Below, piece after piece: positions 20,105 through 28,213 of a DNA stretch of 64,000 nt (position 1 is its first letter; each line of letters starts with the position of its first letter). Both the position numbers and the translations under genes were made by a program. This stretch comes from Paraburkholderia eburnea (GTDB lineage Bacteria; Pseudomonadota; Gammaproteobacteria; Burkholderiales; Burkholderiaceae): positions 186,001-250,000 of the forward strand of contig NZ_PQGA01000002.1 of assembly GCF_002917095.1 (NCBI RefSeq), read 5' to 3'. The notes under the pieces were generated by a model. It searched no databases and was not told the origin of the DNA. It saw only the letters and a list, made by a program, of their open reading frames with translations.

Positions 20105-21028
20105 TTACTTCTTCATGAATCGCAGCGCGAGGCGCGCGAGCCCTGGCACGACGCGCGGGCGCAACAGGCGCGGATCGTAGCCGCTCATGCGCTCCTGGTC
20201 TTCCTTGAGGCAGAGTTCGATCATCTCACGCGGCTTGAGCGAATCGCCCAGCACTTCGCGGTTGGCGGGCAGGAAATTCGAATCGTGCGCAACGCCGTCC
20301 GCGTCGATGCCGCGTGCGATCGCCACGCGGTCCCACACCAGTTTGATCCAGATTGCGCCGACGCGCAGCGAGTGCCAGGGGCGGCGCCACCATGGCAGAT
20401 TCTTGCGATACCACGCCACCCAGTTCACGAAGAACAGGATATGGCGGGCTTCCTCCTGGATCACGGGTTCGAAGGTTTCGACGAGTGCGGCGGGGAAAAA
20501 TCCCGAGCGCTGCGCGGAGCGGAACAGGCCGAACGCGAAGAAGCTGTCGATGCATTCGCTGTAGCCCGTGAACATCCATGCCCATTCGGGATCTTTCGGC
20601 GGCGGGTAGCTGGGTTCGGGCGCGAGTTCGATGCCGTAGGCCTGCACGAGATGCGAGAGCACGACCTTGTGGCGCGCTTCTTCGTCGCCGTCCATTTCGA
20701 TGGCTTCGCGCAGCAGCGGATCGCGCACGGTTTTCGCGTAGGTTTTCACGCGGATCGACGCGCGGCCTTCGGTCTGCACGGCGATGTCCCAGATCGGCAG
20801 CGAGGTCAGCCGCCGCAGCGCGTCAGGTTCGAGCCGCGGCCAGTCGAGCACGGCGGGACGGTACGGATCATGGGTGTCGAGCAACATCCGGCTGAACATC
20901 TTGAGATGTTCGTCCGATCCGATCCTGATGGGCCCTGGCGTGTCGTGAGTCCAGTGACGCAGCGCGGCGTCCTGGGCGGCGAGGGCGGCGGCGCCGACGT
21001 CGTCGATTGGCGTCAGGGTTTCAGACAT
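20105..21028 (-). CDS. Ferritin-like diiron domain protein
   Basis: A 307-residue helical protein with two ExxH iron-ligand motifs, DEEARH (Glu117, His120) and EEARH (Glu193, His196), plus candidate carboxylate ligands Glu87 and Glu158. This pattern marks a ferritin-like four-helix bundle of the diiron-oxygenase type (p-aminobenzoate N-oxygenase-like) rather than iron storage. No signal peptide. It lies between an amidase and a small unknown protein, all on the minus strand, with 72 bp to the amidase. The substrate is unknown. Confidence 0.8.
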   Translation of the reverse strand: MSETLTPIDDVGAAALAAQDAALRHWTHDTPGPIRIGSDEHLKMFSRMLLDTHDPYRPAVLDWPRLEPDALRRLTSLPIWDIAVQTEGRASIRVKTYAKTVRDPLLREAIEMDGDEEARHKVVLSHLVQAYGIELAPEPSYPPPKDPEWAWMFTGYSECIDSFFAFGLFRSAQRSGFFPAALVETFEPVIQEEARHILFFVNWVAWYRKNLPWWRRPWHSLRVGAIWIKLVWDRVAIARGIDADGVAHDSNFLPANREVLGDSLKPREMIELCLKEDQERMSGYDPRLLRPRVVPGLARLALRFMKK

Positions 21029-21092
21029 GGAGCGTAAAGGATGACGGTAATGTGACTCCTATTCTGTCATAACCGTAAGGCGACCCGCTCGA

Positions 21093-21377
21093 TCACGCGC
21101 AGCGCCGCTGCTCGTCGATCCACATGCGCGCCCAGCGGCACGCGTACGCCAGCGCGTGGCGTTCGTCGAAGAAATAGTCCAGTGCGTCGAATGAAACGAT
21201 CTTCCGGCTCGCGCCGCCGCGCGCGCCCGGGGATGACGTGCCGGATTGATTGCCGGCTTGGCTGCCTGAAGGCGCGCCGGATGTGCCGATCGTCAGATTG
21301 GCCGCGTACAGCCCGTTGGGCAATGCCTGCGCGCTGGGCGCGACCTCGTAGCCTTTGTAGCGGATGGGTGCGTTCAT
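21093..21377 (-). CDS. Small hypothetical protein
   Basis: A 94-residue protein starting at the ATG at 21375-21377, preceded by AGGAG and GGAGG within 15 nt. It begins MNAPIRYKGYEVAPSAQ, has a Gly/Ser-rich centre (residues ~35-60) and ends in an Asp/Tyr/Arg-rich helix with ALAYACRWARMWIDE. The N-terminal YKGYEV...GLYAANLTI pattern is seen in small Burkholderia stress-type proteins, but no function is known to me. No signal or membrane segment. Confidence 0.65.
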   Translation of the reverse strand: MNAPIRYKGYEVAPSAQALPNGLYAANLTIGTSGAPSGSQAGNQSGTSSPGARGGASRKIVSFDALDYFFDERHALAYACRWARMWIDEQRRCA

Positions 21378-21753
21378 GGCCTCCAACTCCTGCTGCGTTC
21401 TGCTCGTATGCGAATTGCGCATGTGTACCTCGCCTGTGCGTTTGCCAGTACGAACCCAGCGTAGGGGCTGCCATGCGCGAGGGGAACCAATCTTTCGTCG
21501 CAAGCAAATCACGGGCGGACTGGAACGGTCAGCAGAATGATCGCGATGAGGCGAGCTGGTGTGCCCGGCTCCACTGTGGATCGCGCAATACGCGGCGTCT
21601 GTGGGATGGCCGACGCAAGGCGAGCGCATCTGTGCGCTGGCGCTCGCAAGGGGAGCGGTCGATCGGGGAAGTTGCCGCTGCGGGTGGCAACAGCGGCTGA
21701 GCGAGACGAGGCGCGCGGCGCCTCGTCGTTCGTTGCTTGTTTCGGGCGCGGCG
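21378..21753. other. Intergenic region with two hairpins, no gene seen
   Basis: 376 bp upstream of the 21093-21377 gene and downstream of the FMN-reductase gene. It contains a 7-bp hairpin (GCCGCTG 21674-21680 with CAGCGGC 21691-21697) and a perfect 10-bp hairpin (21705-21714 with 21718-21727, arm GACGAGGCGC). The second could end the reductase transcript on the minus strand but lacks a U tract. Open frames across here look like shadows. Confidence 0.5.
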
Positions 21754-22419
21754 TTAAACCGCGACGCTCAAGCGGTCTTCATTGCGCGCGGAAGCGGCGC
21801 TCGTCGAAATCGTGTGCGCGGGGTGCGCCGCACGTTGCGTATTGAAAGCGAGCGCGAATTGCGCGGCCTGCTGACCCACCGTCGAGAGCTGATCGACGAC
21901 CTTGGGATCCGAGCACTGATGCGCGCTTTCGAAGCGCGTTTCCAGCGTGTTGATGCCCGCGCCGAACGGCGTCGGCCAGCCGCGCAGCGCATGCACGATC
22001 GAGCGCAGCGAAGTCAGCACGGAACCCGCGGCCTGCCAGCCATAGGCCGTCACGATGCAGCCCACGGCGCGGCCGTCGAGATAGGGGCGTTCGTCGGCGC
22101 GCAGTTCTTCCAGCGTGTCGAGCGCGTTCTTGACGAGGCCGGACACGCCGCCGTGATAGCCCGGCGTCGCGATGATGACGGCATCCGCGGCGCGTACGGC
22201 TTCGATCAGTTCGAGCTGGGCGTCGGTGCGGGTCGCGGCTTCGGGGGCGTAGTGCGGCAGGCTGTGCAGGAAGGTGCCGCCGAACAGTTGCGTGCGCGCG
22301 CCGGCCTGCTCCGCGCCGCGCAGCGCGAAAGCGAGCGCGCGTTCGGTGGAGGACGCTTCGCGCGTCGTGCCGCCGATGCCGACGACGAGCGGGCGGTGTC
22401 TGGAATCGGGAATGCTCAA
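21754..22419 (-). CDS. NADPH-dependent FMN reductase family protein
   Basis: A 221-residue flavodoxin-fold reductase. A TTG start at 22417-22419 is chosen because GAGGAG lies 6 nt upstream, while the open frame beyond it reads through promoter-like DNA. The FMN phosphate loop is GIGGTTREASSTERAL. The conserved TPGYHGGVSGLVKNALDTL segment binds the isoalloxazine and is diagnostic. Related proteins include SsuE/MsuE-type flavin reductases and quinone or azo reductases. The gene stands alone on the minus strand; no sulfonate monooxygenase lies nearby. Confidence 0.85.
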   Translation of the reverse strand: MSIPDSRHRPLVVGIGGTTREASSTERALAFALRGAEQAGARTQLFGGTFLHSLPHYAPEAATRTDAQLELIEAVRAADAVIIATPGYHGGVSGLVKNALDTLEELRADERPYLDGRAVGCIVTAYGWQAAGSVLTSLRSIVHALRGWPTPFGAGINTLETRFESAHQCSDPKVVDQLSTVGQQAAQFALAFNTQRAAHPAHTISTSAASARNEDRLSVAV

Positions 22420-22683
22420 GGGGTGCTCCTCGGGTAAGCGGTGGGGCCCGTGTCCGGAATACGTCGCCGCGGGCGCGCGGCAACGCGTCTGGCGGCTACG
22501 GGCCGGCGCAAAGAATGCGTTCACGTCGGAACTGCCATCTTAGTGACCGCGCCATGTCGCGCGAAACGACTTTTTGTTCTAACGATATGCGCCGGACAAG
22601 GGTTCCGCTCTGCGCACCCCGCGCCATATACATAGATGAAAGCATTGGTTGGTCGGGCGTGCGGGCATCGTTACGATGAAACC
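22420..22683. other. Promoter region of the FMN reductase and upstream part of the sRNA candidate
   Basis: No credible gene. It contains a weak plus-strand promoter, TTGGTC (22649-22654), 17 bp, TACGAT (22672-22677), which would start transcription at about 22684, just before the CU-rich segment and terminator described next. An open frame 22636-22824 runs through that terminator and is rejected as coding. Confidence 0.4.
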
Positions 22684-22753
22684 GTCTCCTCCATGAGCAT
22701 CTCCTTGACATGGGTTCGGCCCCGCACCGCAAGGTGGCGGGGCCGCTTTTTTT
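22684..22753 (+). ncRNA. Candidate small RNA with anti-Shine-Dalgarno motifs
   Basis: A strong plus-strand terminator (22717-22753) has no protein gene upstream on that strand. The ~35 nt before it carries two CU-rich stretches, CTCCTCC and TCTCCTT, complementary to ribosome-binding sites, a pattern seen in several regulatory RNA families of Proteobacteria. A weak promoter at 22649-22677 would give a ~70-nt transcript. The 5' end is a guess; the terminator is solid. Confidence 0.4.
22717..22753 (+). terminator. Rho-independent terminator without an upstream gene
   Basis: Stem GGCCCCGC-ACC paired with GGTGGCGGGGCC (one bulged base, GCAA loop), followed by C and seven T residues. The T tract lies only on the plus strand, so it does not serve the minus-strand gene ending at 22838. 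Confidence 0.8.
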
Positions 22754-22837
22754 CTGGATTTCTGGAGACGTTGGGGCGGGAGAGGCCGATAGCCGGGCCG
22801 CGCGGGCCGATTGAGGCCGATTGAGGCTGATCGAGTC

Positions 22838-23281
22838 TTATTGCGCGCGAGCGACAGGCACGTTGGGCAGGGTTTTGAGCGCGGGGATCGACTGGCGCTG
22901 CTGGCGGTGTGCCGGGACGGCGTAGCTCACCTGCAGGACGTTGCCGTCCGGGCCGATCTGCGGCGAAATTTCGGGCAGACCGTCGCTTTTGGACTTCACA
23001 CGGCCGGACGCGCCGCCCTGGCCGGCTGTGCCGTTCGGCAGCATCGGCACGGTCGGCGCCGGAGCGCGCATGGCAGGTTCGGCGATCTTGCGCGTGTCCG
23101 GGCGCTCGACACTTGCGAGCTTCTTCTTCGTGTGATGCGCGTGTGCCTTCTTGTCGGGCGAAGCCGGATGGACGCCGGGCGTGCGCGCCTCGGGCGGATT
23201 CCAGATCTCGGTGTAGTGTTCCCCGGCGAGCGCGGTGGACGCGAGGACGCACAGCACCGTCCCCGTCAAAATGAATCGCAC
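22838..23281 (-). CDS. Small exported hypothetical protein
   Basis: A 147-residue protein starting at GTG (complement of 23279-23281), chosen for the GGAG site 8 nt upstream and the signal peptide that follows (VRFILTGTVLCVLASTALAG). The mature N terminus, EHYTEIWNPPEAR, is the most distinctive segment. A His/Lys-rich stretch (KKAHAHHTKKK) and a Pro-rich middle follow; it ends SIPALKTLPNVPVARAQ. No known domain recognised; it appears periplasmic and disordered. It stands alone, with the MFS gene 236 bp upstream on the same strand. Confidence 0.65.
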   Translation of the reverse strand: MRFILTGTVLCVLASTALAGEHYTEIWNPPEARTPGVHPASPDKKAHAHHTKKKLASVERPDTRKIAEPAMRAPAPTVPMLPNGTAGQGGASGRVKSKSDGLPEISPQIGPDGNVLQVSYAVPAHRQQRQSIPALKTLPNVPVARAQ

Positions 23282-23517
23282 GTCGTGATCTCCGTTTTGA
23301 TGAGCAGGGCCGCCCGGCCGCGTCGGCCGCGCACGGTGCGCGGGCTGGCGGGCACGCCCGCAGGCGGCGAAGCCCGGTACGGCAACCGGGCTGCACGCAC
23401 TGTACATTCGTACAGCGGTGAATGCAAACGTTTGACGGCGCAGCGCGTGCGAGTGTTGCGCGGACGCGGCGTCGCGCCTTGAAGGTGGCCTGTGTTACTG
23501 GCGTATGTGGCGACGGA

Positions 23518-24792
23518 TCAAACGTCGAGCGCGGCGCTCCCATGCAGGCCGAGCCAGCGCCCGTAGCTGCGCGGCGAGAAGGCCAGCGTGAGCGCGATCA
23601 TCGCCGAAATCGACACGGCCAGCATGACCCACGCAGCGGTAAATCCGCCCGTGAGGTCGCGCACGCGCCCGGCGACGACCGGCGCCAGCGCGGCGATCAC
23701 GAAGCCCAGCCCCTGCACGAACGCGACGAGCCGCGCCGCGATGCGGTGGTCGCCCGAATGATCGAGCGCGGTCACCAGCGTGACGGAGAACGTGCCGCCC
23801 AGGCCCGCGCCCGCCGCCGCGACCCACAGCAGCGGCGCGGCCTCGGGCCAGGCCGCGAGGCCCACGACGCCGATCCATTGCAGACACAGCCCGGCGATCA
23901 GCCAGGGGCGGCGATCCGTGAAACGCGCGGCCGCGAGCGGCAGCAGCAGGGCGCAGGCGGCCTGGAAGACCGTCATGGCGGCCAGCAGCGAACCGCTGGC
24001 CGCGACGCTCGCGCCGTGCTGCTGGTAGTACGCGGGCAGCCAGGCCACGAGACTCGTATAACCGCCGTTGACCAGACCGAAGTGCAGGCCGAGCGTCCAC
24101 GCCCGGCGCTTCCTCCAGACCGGCACCGCGGCGTGATGGGCCTGGCCTTGCGCCGCCCTCGTGTTTGCCGTTGTCCGCGCGCTGCCGTTTTCACGGCCGC
24201 TTTCACGGTAATTCAGCCAGATCCACAGCGCGAGCGCCAGCAGAGCGGGCACGGCCCAGACGGCCAGCGCTATATGCCACGAGCCGCCCAGACGCGCCGC
24301 GAGCGGACTCAGGCTTGCGCCCAGACCGCCGCCGCCCATGATCGACGCCGAGAACAGTCCCATCGCCAGCGGCACCCGCTGCGCGAAGCGCTGTTTCATC
24401 ACCGCCGGCAGCAGCGCCTGGATGGCGGCGACGCCGGCGCCCGCCGCCGTGGCGGTGAGCATGAGCGCGCCGCCCGTCGCGGCGAACGCACGTGCGCCGC
24501 ACGCCGCCGCGATCGCGGTGAGGCCGAGCGCAACGCCGCGCGTCTCGCCCAGCCGCCGCGCCAGCATTCCCGTGCCGAACGCGCCCAGCCCCATTGCCAC
24601 CACGGGCAGGCTGGTCAGCAGTGACGCGCCGTAGAAAGACAGGCCGGTTGCGTCGCGGATCGTCGTCATGAGCGGGCTGATCGACGTGAGCAGCGGCCGC
24701 AGATTCAGCCCGATGGCGACGATGATGGCGTACCAGACGAGAGCGCTGGCGTCCGCTGTCCGGGCATTTTCGGGGTCGGATGAAACATGCAT
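23518..24792 (-). CDS. MFS transporter, CynX/NimT family
   Basis: A 424-residue permease with 12 predicted membrane helices. The N terminus (IGLNLRPLLTSISPLM) is typical of the cyanate/2-nitroimidazole (CynX/NimT) branch of the major facilitator superfamily, and GMLARRLGETRGVALGL is the loop 2-3 motif A equivalent. It probably exports or imports a small anion or drug. The loop after helix 6 (about residues 195-220) is hydrophilic and Ala/Arg/Asn-rich. It is divergent from a GntR regulator, and operator-like repeats lie immediately before its start codon, overlapping its ribosome-binding site region. Regulation by that GntR protein is likely. Confidence 0.85.
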   Translation of the reverse strand: MHVSSDPENARTADASALVWYAIIVAIGLNLRPLLTSISPLMTTIRDATGLSFYGASLLTSLPVVAMGLGAFGTGMLARRLGETRGVALGLTAIAAACGARAFAATGGALMLTATAAGAGVAAIQALLPAVMKQRFAQRVPLAMGLFSASIMGGGGLGASLSPLAARLGGSWHIALAVWAVPALLALALWIWLNYRESGRENGSARTTANTRAAQGQAHHAAVPVWRKRRAWTLGLHFGLVNGGYTSLVAWLPAYYQQHGASVAASGSLLAAMTVFQAACALLLPLAAARFTDRRPWLIAGLCLQWIGVVGLAAWPEAAPLLWVAAAGAGLGGTFSVTLVTALDHSGDHRIAARLVAFVQGLGFVIAALAPVVAGRVRDLTGGFTAAWVMLAVSISAMIALTLAFSPRSYGRWLGLHGSAALDV

Positions 24793-24793
24793 T

Positions 24794-24826
24794 TGGTCAA
24801 CCTTTCAATGCTAATTTGGTTGACCA
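24794..24826. promoter_or_regulatory. Inverted-repeat operator (TGGTCAACC ... GGTTGACCA)
   Basis: Perfect 9-bp arms (24794-24802 and 24818-24826) with a 15-bp spacer, directly in front of the MFS start codon. The right arm reads TTGGTTGACCA, itself close to the TGGT-ACCA half-site pattern recognised by FadR-subfamily GntR proteins. Likely bound by the divergently encoded GntR regulator. Confidence 0.6.
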
Positions 24827-24837
24827 TTATACCGATT

Positions 24838-24851
24838 GATTGTCAACAATC
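24838..24851. promoter_or_regulatory. Second palindromic operator candidate, GATTGT-CA-ACAATC
   Basis: 6-bp perfect arms with a 2-bp centre, 12 bp beyond the previous repeat, in the same divergent MFS/GntR region. It shares the TGTCAAC core orientation with the first element. Confidence 0.5.
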
Positions 24852-24962
24852 AGGGTGGCCGGCAGCTATGCCGTGTATAGCGCTCGCGTGTTCTCACGGT
24901 GGATTACGCGCGCCTGGCGGCATCGCTACAATGCTGGCTGGTCCTTTCACGCGCATGGCTTC

Positions 24963-25709
24963 ATGGCTTCTTCGACCCGATCCTCACGCACCGCTCACTC
25001 AACCGAAGCGCCGCCCACCGTCGCCGGCGACGATGACGACGTCGAAGCGCAGGTCTATGCCGCAATCAATTCGGCGCTGTTGCAAGGCAAGCTCGCGCCG
25101 GGTCAGCAACTGGTCGAGCGCGAACTCGCCGCGGCGTTTGGCTGCACGCGCGGCGCGCTGCGCAAGGTGCTGGCGCGGCTGGGTTTCGAAGGCAAGCTGG
25201 TGCTCGCGCCGAATCGCGGCGCGTTCGTGCCGTCGCCGTCCGAAGAAGACATTCGTGCTGCCTTTCGGGCGCGTCAGGTGGTGGAGGCGGGCGTGGTCGT
25301 GAGTCTGTGCGGTACGCTCGACGCGGGCATGCGCCGCAAGCTCGCCGCGCACGTGCGCAGCGAAAAGAAAGCGCTGCGCGAAGGCCGCGTGGACGAAGCG
25401 GTGCGGCTCGCGGGCCAGTTCCATCTGCTGCTGACCGAACTGGCGGGCGGCGCCGCATTGGTGGCGGCGCTCGCGCAACTGGTCGCGAAGACGGAGCTTT
25501 ATAAGGCGCTGTTCGATCCGTCGAAGGGCACCTCATGCGCACCCGACGAGCACGCGCAGATCAGCGCGGCGCTGGAGAGCGGCGAGCAGGCCGCGGCGCT
25601 TGCGGCCATGCGCGAGCACCTCGACGAAATCGAAGAGCGCATCGTGCGTCAGTCGCGCTTGCGCTCAGGGCACGACCTCAAGGCGGTATTCGCCGCGCGG
25701 GCGGAGTGA
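24963..25709 (+). CDS. GntR family regulator with FCD domain
   Basis: A 248-residue regulator. The N-terminal winged helix (residues ~27-85; LVERELAAAFGCTRGALRKVL and GKLVLAPNRGAFV) is followed by a helical FCD effector domain (GQFHLLLTELAGG, DEHAQISAALESGE, MREHLDEIEERI). The metal/ligand-type His residues of FCD proteins are present in the last two segments. The start at 24963 has no clear ribosome-binding site; a longer start is possible but would extend into the operator region. Probably represses the divergent CynX-like transporter and itself. Confidence 0.87.
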   Translation: MASSTRSSRTAHSTEAPPTVAGDDDDVEAQVYAAINSALLQGKLAPGQQLVERELAAAFGCTRGALRKVLARLGFEGKLVLAPNRGAFVPSPSEEDIRAAFRARQVVEAGVVVSLCGTLDAGMRRKLAAHVRSEKKALREGRVDEAVRLAGQFHLLLTELAGGAALVAALAQLVAKTELYKALFDPSKGTSCAPDEHAQISAALESGEQAAALAAMREHLDEIEERIVRQSRLRSGHDLKAVFAARAE

Positions 25710-25719
25710 AGGCTCGCGC

Positions 25720-25935
25720 CTAGCTGACTTCCGCGACCCGCCGTTTCAATTCTTTCGACGCCGCTAACGGAATACGTGCGTCGTCCCAGGTCGAGAGCCA
25801 TTCGACTTCTTTGGAAGCGAAAATCTGGCCGTGATTGCGCAGCGCATATTGCAGCGAATCGATGATGTGATTGCGGATGATCTCGGGCGTATGCGGATCG
25901 TCGAGTACGGTGCGGAAGGCTTCGAGCGTGGCCAT
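25720..25935 (-). CDS. Small hypothetical protein
   Basis: A 71-residue protein; GGAG 8 nt upstream supports the ATG at 25933-25935 over the longer frame. Sequence begins MATLEAFRTVLDDPHTPEI and is charged and helical, with no signal or membrane segment; it ends KELKRRVAEVS. No family recognised. It is convergent with the GntR gene (10 bp between stops). Confidence 0.55.
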   Translation of the reverse strand: MATLEAFRTVLDDPHTPEIIRNHIIDSLQYALRNHGQIFASKEVEWLSTWDDARIPLAASKELKRRVAEVS

Positions 25936-26187
25936 CGCGTGGCTCCAGCGAGTGTGATAACGGATAGAGTTATTGCACGACAAAAAGCCTTGCGCCAGCG
26001 CGAAAAAAATATCGGTATGCGGGTGAGCGCAGGTTTGTACGCAGTTGATCCGGACTGCGTATTAAAACGTGCCGCCGATTCTCTACGGCGGCATGGCGCG
26101 GACCGGCCAGCCACACGCCACGCGAACGTCATTGCTACACTAACGCATTCTGCAAGACGGTCTTGCGCAATCGACGAGGTAAACACA

Positions 26188-26382
26188 ATGGTGCGCTATC
26201 GGCACTACAAGGGCGGATTTTATGAACTCGTTTGCGAAGCGACGCTCGAATCGGACCCTTCCGTCACGATGATCGTGTACCGCGCGGCAAACGGTACGAT
26301 CTGGACGCGGCCGGCTTCCGTATTCTTCGAACTGGTCGAATTCGAAGGCTCACTCGTGCCGCGTTTCGCGCCAGTCAACTGA
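26188..26382 (+). CDS. DUF1653 domain-containing protein
   Basis: A 64-residue protein recognised as DUF1653 from YRHYKGGFYELVCEATLESD and the YRAANGTIWTRP segment with its FFE...FEG ending. Family members are compact single-domain beta proteins of 60-80 residues with unknown function. GAGGT lies just upstream of the ATG; the open frame extends upstream but without family similarity. It is followed 40 bp later by a YqaE-type membrane protein on the same strand, possibly co-transcribed. Confidence 0.85.
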   Translation: MVRYRHYKGGFYELVCEATLESDPSVTMIVYRAANGTIWTRPASVFFELVEFEGSLVPRFAPVN

Positions 26383-26422
26383 TTTTTCTTTCTCCCGCAC
26401 CGTTTGCGAGGTTCTGCCCAAG

Positions 26423-26617
26423 ATGCGTCTTCTGATTGCGCTCATCGTCCCCTGGTTGCTGTTCTTCACAATTGGCCGGCCGATCGCCGGCATCATCTGC
26501 CTGGTCCTGCAGATCACGCTGATCGGCTGGATTCCCGCCGCCATCTGGGCCGTTTACTCGCTCAGCCAGTATCAGACCGATCGCAAGATCAACGACGCTT
26601 TTGGCCGCCGCAATTGA
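26423..26617 (+). CDS. YqaE/Pmp3 family membrane protein
   Basis: A 64-residue protein with two membrane helices, matching the UPF0057/Pmp3 family of small hydrophobic proteins associated with membrane potential and salt stress. The second helix carries the family pattern around LVLQITLIGWIPAAIWAVYSL. The C-terminal tail (QTDRKINDAFGRR) is hydrophilic. Exact role is unknown. Confidence 0.85.
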   Translation: MRLLIALIVPWLLFFTIGRPIAGIICLVLQITLIGWIPAAIWAVYSLSQYQTDRKINDAFGRRN

Positions 26618-26708
26618 GCGCTCGCGGTTACATTCGTAATCCGCGCTCACAATTCAGCGAGAACTTCATAACGGTTCCCCTTTCCTACATAGGGAAAGGA
26701 GACACGTC

Positions 26709-27074
26709 ATGTTCAAGATTGCGCTGATACTCGGCGCCATCACCCTGCTCGCTGGGTGTGCGGTGGCGCCAGGCTATGGCTATGGATACAGCCAACCGGG
26801 TTATTACGATGACGGCTACGCGCCGGGTTACGTCGCGCCTGCTTATGGCAGCGTCAATATCGGTGTCTGGGGCGGCGGAGGTGGGGATCGCTGGCACAGT
26901 GGGGATCACTGGCACGGCGGCGATCACGGCAGGCCATGGGGCGGCGGCTATGGCGGCTCGCATGGCGGTGGCGGTCATGGCGGCCCGTGGGGCCCGTCGG
27001 GTGGCGGTCACGGCGGCGGAGGCCGGGGCAGTGGCGGCCATGGTGGCGGCGGCCACGGCGGTGGTGGCCGCTAA
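26709..27074 (+). CDS. Gly/His-rich lipoprotein
   Basis: A 121-residue protein with a lipoprotein signal peptide (lipobox LLAGC, Cys17) and AAAGGAG before the ATG at 26709. After a Tyr/Gly-rich segment (residues ~22-50), the remaining ~65 residues are almost only Gly, His, Ser, Asp and Arg, with GGGHGG-type repeats and WHSGDHWHGGDH. Such His clusters can bind divalent metals, which is an inference. It is transcribed alone and followed by a 16-bp terminator stem. Confidence 0.75.
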   Translation: MFKIALILGAITLLAGCAVAPGYGYGYSQPGYYDDGYAPGYVAPAYGSVNIGVWGGGGGDRWHSGDHWHGGDHGRPWGGGYGGSHGGGGHGGPWGPSGGGHGGGGRGSGGHGGGGHGGGGR

Positions 27075-27153
27075 CCGCAGTTGCCGTTTGCTAGCCGTTT
27101 AGAGGAAAAGCTCGGCAAAGCAGGGCGGCAGAGTGGTGCCGGAATATAGGCAC

Positions 27154-27199
27154 AAAGCATCAGGCCCGCGGCTCGAGAGAGCGGCGGGCCTGATGCTTT
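27154..27199. terminator. Terminator hairpin after the Gly/His-rich lipoprotein
   Basis: Perfect 16-bp arms (27154-27169 with 27184-27199, AAAGCATCAGGCCCGC) and a 14-nt loop, with A and T ends on the arms allowing use on either strand. Confidence 0.85.
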
Positions 27200-27219
27200 G
27201 GGCGCTGCCAAAAAATAAA

Positions 27220-27237
27220 GGCCGCAAATCTGCGGCC
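27220..27237 (-). terminator. Rho-independent terminator of the DUF4148 gene
   Basis: GGCCGCA (27220-27226) pairs with TGCGGCC (27231-27237). On the minus strand it is followed by TTTATTTTTT. It lies 19 bp past the stop of the gene at 27256. Confidence 0.88.
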
Positions 27238-27255
27238 CTCATTTCGTACCAGCGT

Positions 27256-27513
27256 TTACTGACCGGACTGCGAGGTCGTGCCAGTCGACGAGCCGTAGGC
27301 GGTGTTGGCCTTCTCGGCGGCAACCTTTTGCTCAGCAGCCTGAATGTTTTGCGGATAGTGCATCCAGTCGCTCGGATCGTAACCGGCAGCGCGGAGCTGG
27401 GCCAGATCGGCGCGAACTTCGGCGCGCGTGAGCGGTTGTTGCGACTGAGCGTACGAAACGCCCGGGACGGCGACTACTGCGGCGAGGAGCGCTGCTCCAA
27501 GAAGCGATTTCAT
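27256..27513 (-). CDS. DUF4148 domain-containing exported protein
   Basis: An 85-residue protein with a signal peptide (MKSLLGAALLAAVVAV..., cleaved near SYAQ) and the DUF4148 core (LTRAEVRADLAQLRAAGYDP, then DWMHYPQNIQAAE). The start is set by GGAGG upstream of the ATG at 27511-27513. DUF4148 proteins are small periplasmic proteins characteristic of Burkholderiaceae, with unknown function. A second family member is divergent at 27873 and a third lies at 33668. Confidence 0.88.
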   Translation of the reverse strand: MKSLLGAALLAAVVAVPGVSYAQSQQPLTRAEVRADLAQLRAAGYDPSDWMHYPQNIQAAEQKVAAEKANTAYGSSTGTTSQSGQ

Positions 27514-27872
27514 TTCCACTACCTCCGATTTCTTTTTTGAGGGGTTCACGCGATGGCGTAACCCATGGCAGCAATGTAGACGTTCGGAGGCCTAGGGTAA
27601 ATACTTAGAAAACGAATTCAGTGTTCTCCTGGCGACAACAATTGATAGAGCAATTTGTCTGATTATTTCGCAGAGATAGACAGCGTACGCAAGAGATTTA
27701 GGGTCATATTATTGCGCCGCGGTAAATCGATTATTGCGAAATCCGCAACTGGAATTCGCCGACTTCACCATATATCCGGATCAGGCGCTTGCCTAGAATT
27801 CAGGCAACGCTCGAACACGCGCATCGCGATGCAGCATGTCGGGCGATTCAAACAATTCCGGAGGTCACCATC
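27514..27872. other. Divergent promoter region between two DUF4148 genes, A+T-rich
   Basis: About 360 bp with noticeably lower G+C from about 27600 to 27790. It must hold promoters for both divergent DUF4148 genes. No palindrome strong enough to name an operator, and no gene, was found. Confidence 0.5.
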
Positions 27873-28157
27873 ATGAAGTCGCTGATTCGAGCTGTCGTCA
27901 TTGCCACTGCCTGCGCCGCGCCGCTGGCCGCTTTTGCCCAGACCGATCAGGGTCTCACGCGCGATCAGGTGCGCGCCCAACTCGTCGAATTCCAGCAAAC
28001 GAGCCGTAATCAGAACGTCGTTGCCGCAGGCACCGGTGCAGCCGTCACCCAGGACAGCGCCTACGGCGGCGTGAGCAGCGCGTCGGCGGCTGGCGCCGGT
28101 TATGTCTCGGAAGCGGCTCGCCGTGGTCCGCAGTCGGTGTACTTCGGCGGTCAATAG
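27873..28157 (+). CDS. DUF4148-like exported protein
   Basis: A 94-residue protein with a signal peptide (MKSLIRAVVIATACAAPLAAFAQ). The mature N terminus, GLTRDQVRAQLVEFQQT, is a diverged DUF4148 core; the downstream YDP-DW part of the family is missing and replaced by an Ala/Gly/Ser-rich stretch. GGAGG precedes the ATG. It is divergent from the typical DUF4148 protein at 27256 and ends at a strong terminator. Function unknown. Confidence 0.75.
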   Translation: MKSLIRAVVIATACAAPLAAFAQTDQGLTRDQVRAQLVEFQQTSRNQNVVAAGTGAAVTQDSAYGGVSSASAAGAGYVSEAARRGPQSVYFGGQ

Positions 28158-28213
28158 TCAATAAGCAGCCAGCTCACCACGACCGGCAGGCGTCCAGCGC
28201 CTGAGCAGGAAAC

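Noticed and set aside
22636..22824. 62-codon open frame over the sRNA candidate
   Set aside because: It crosses a strong rho-independent terminator.
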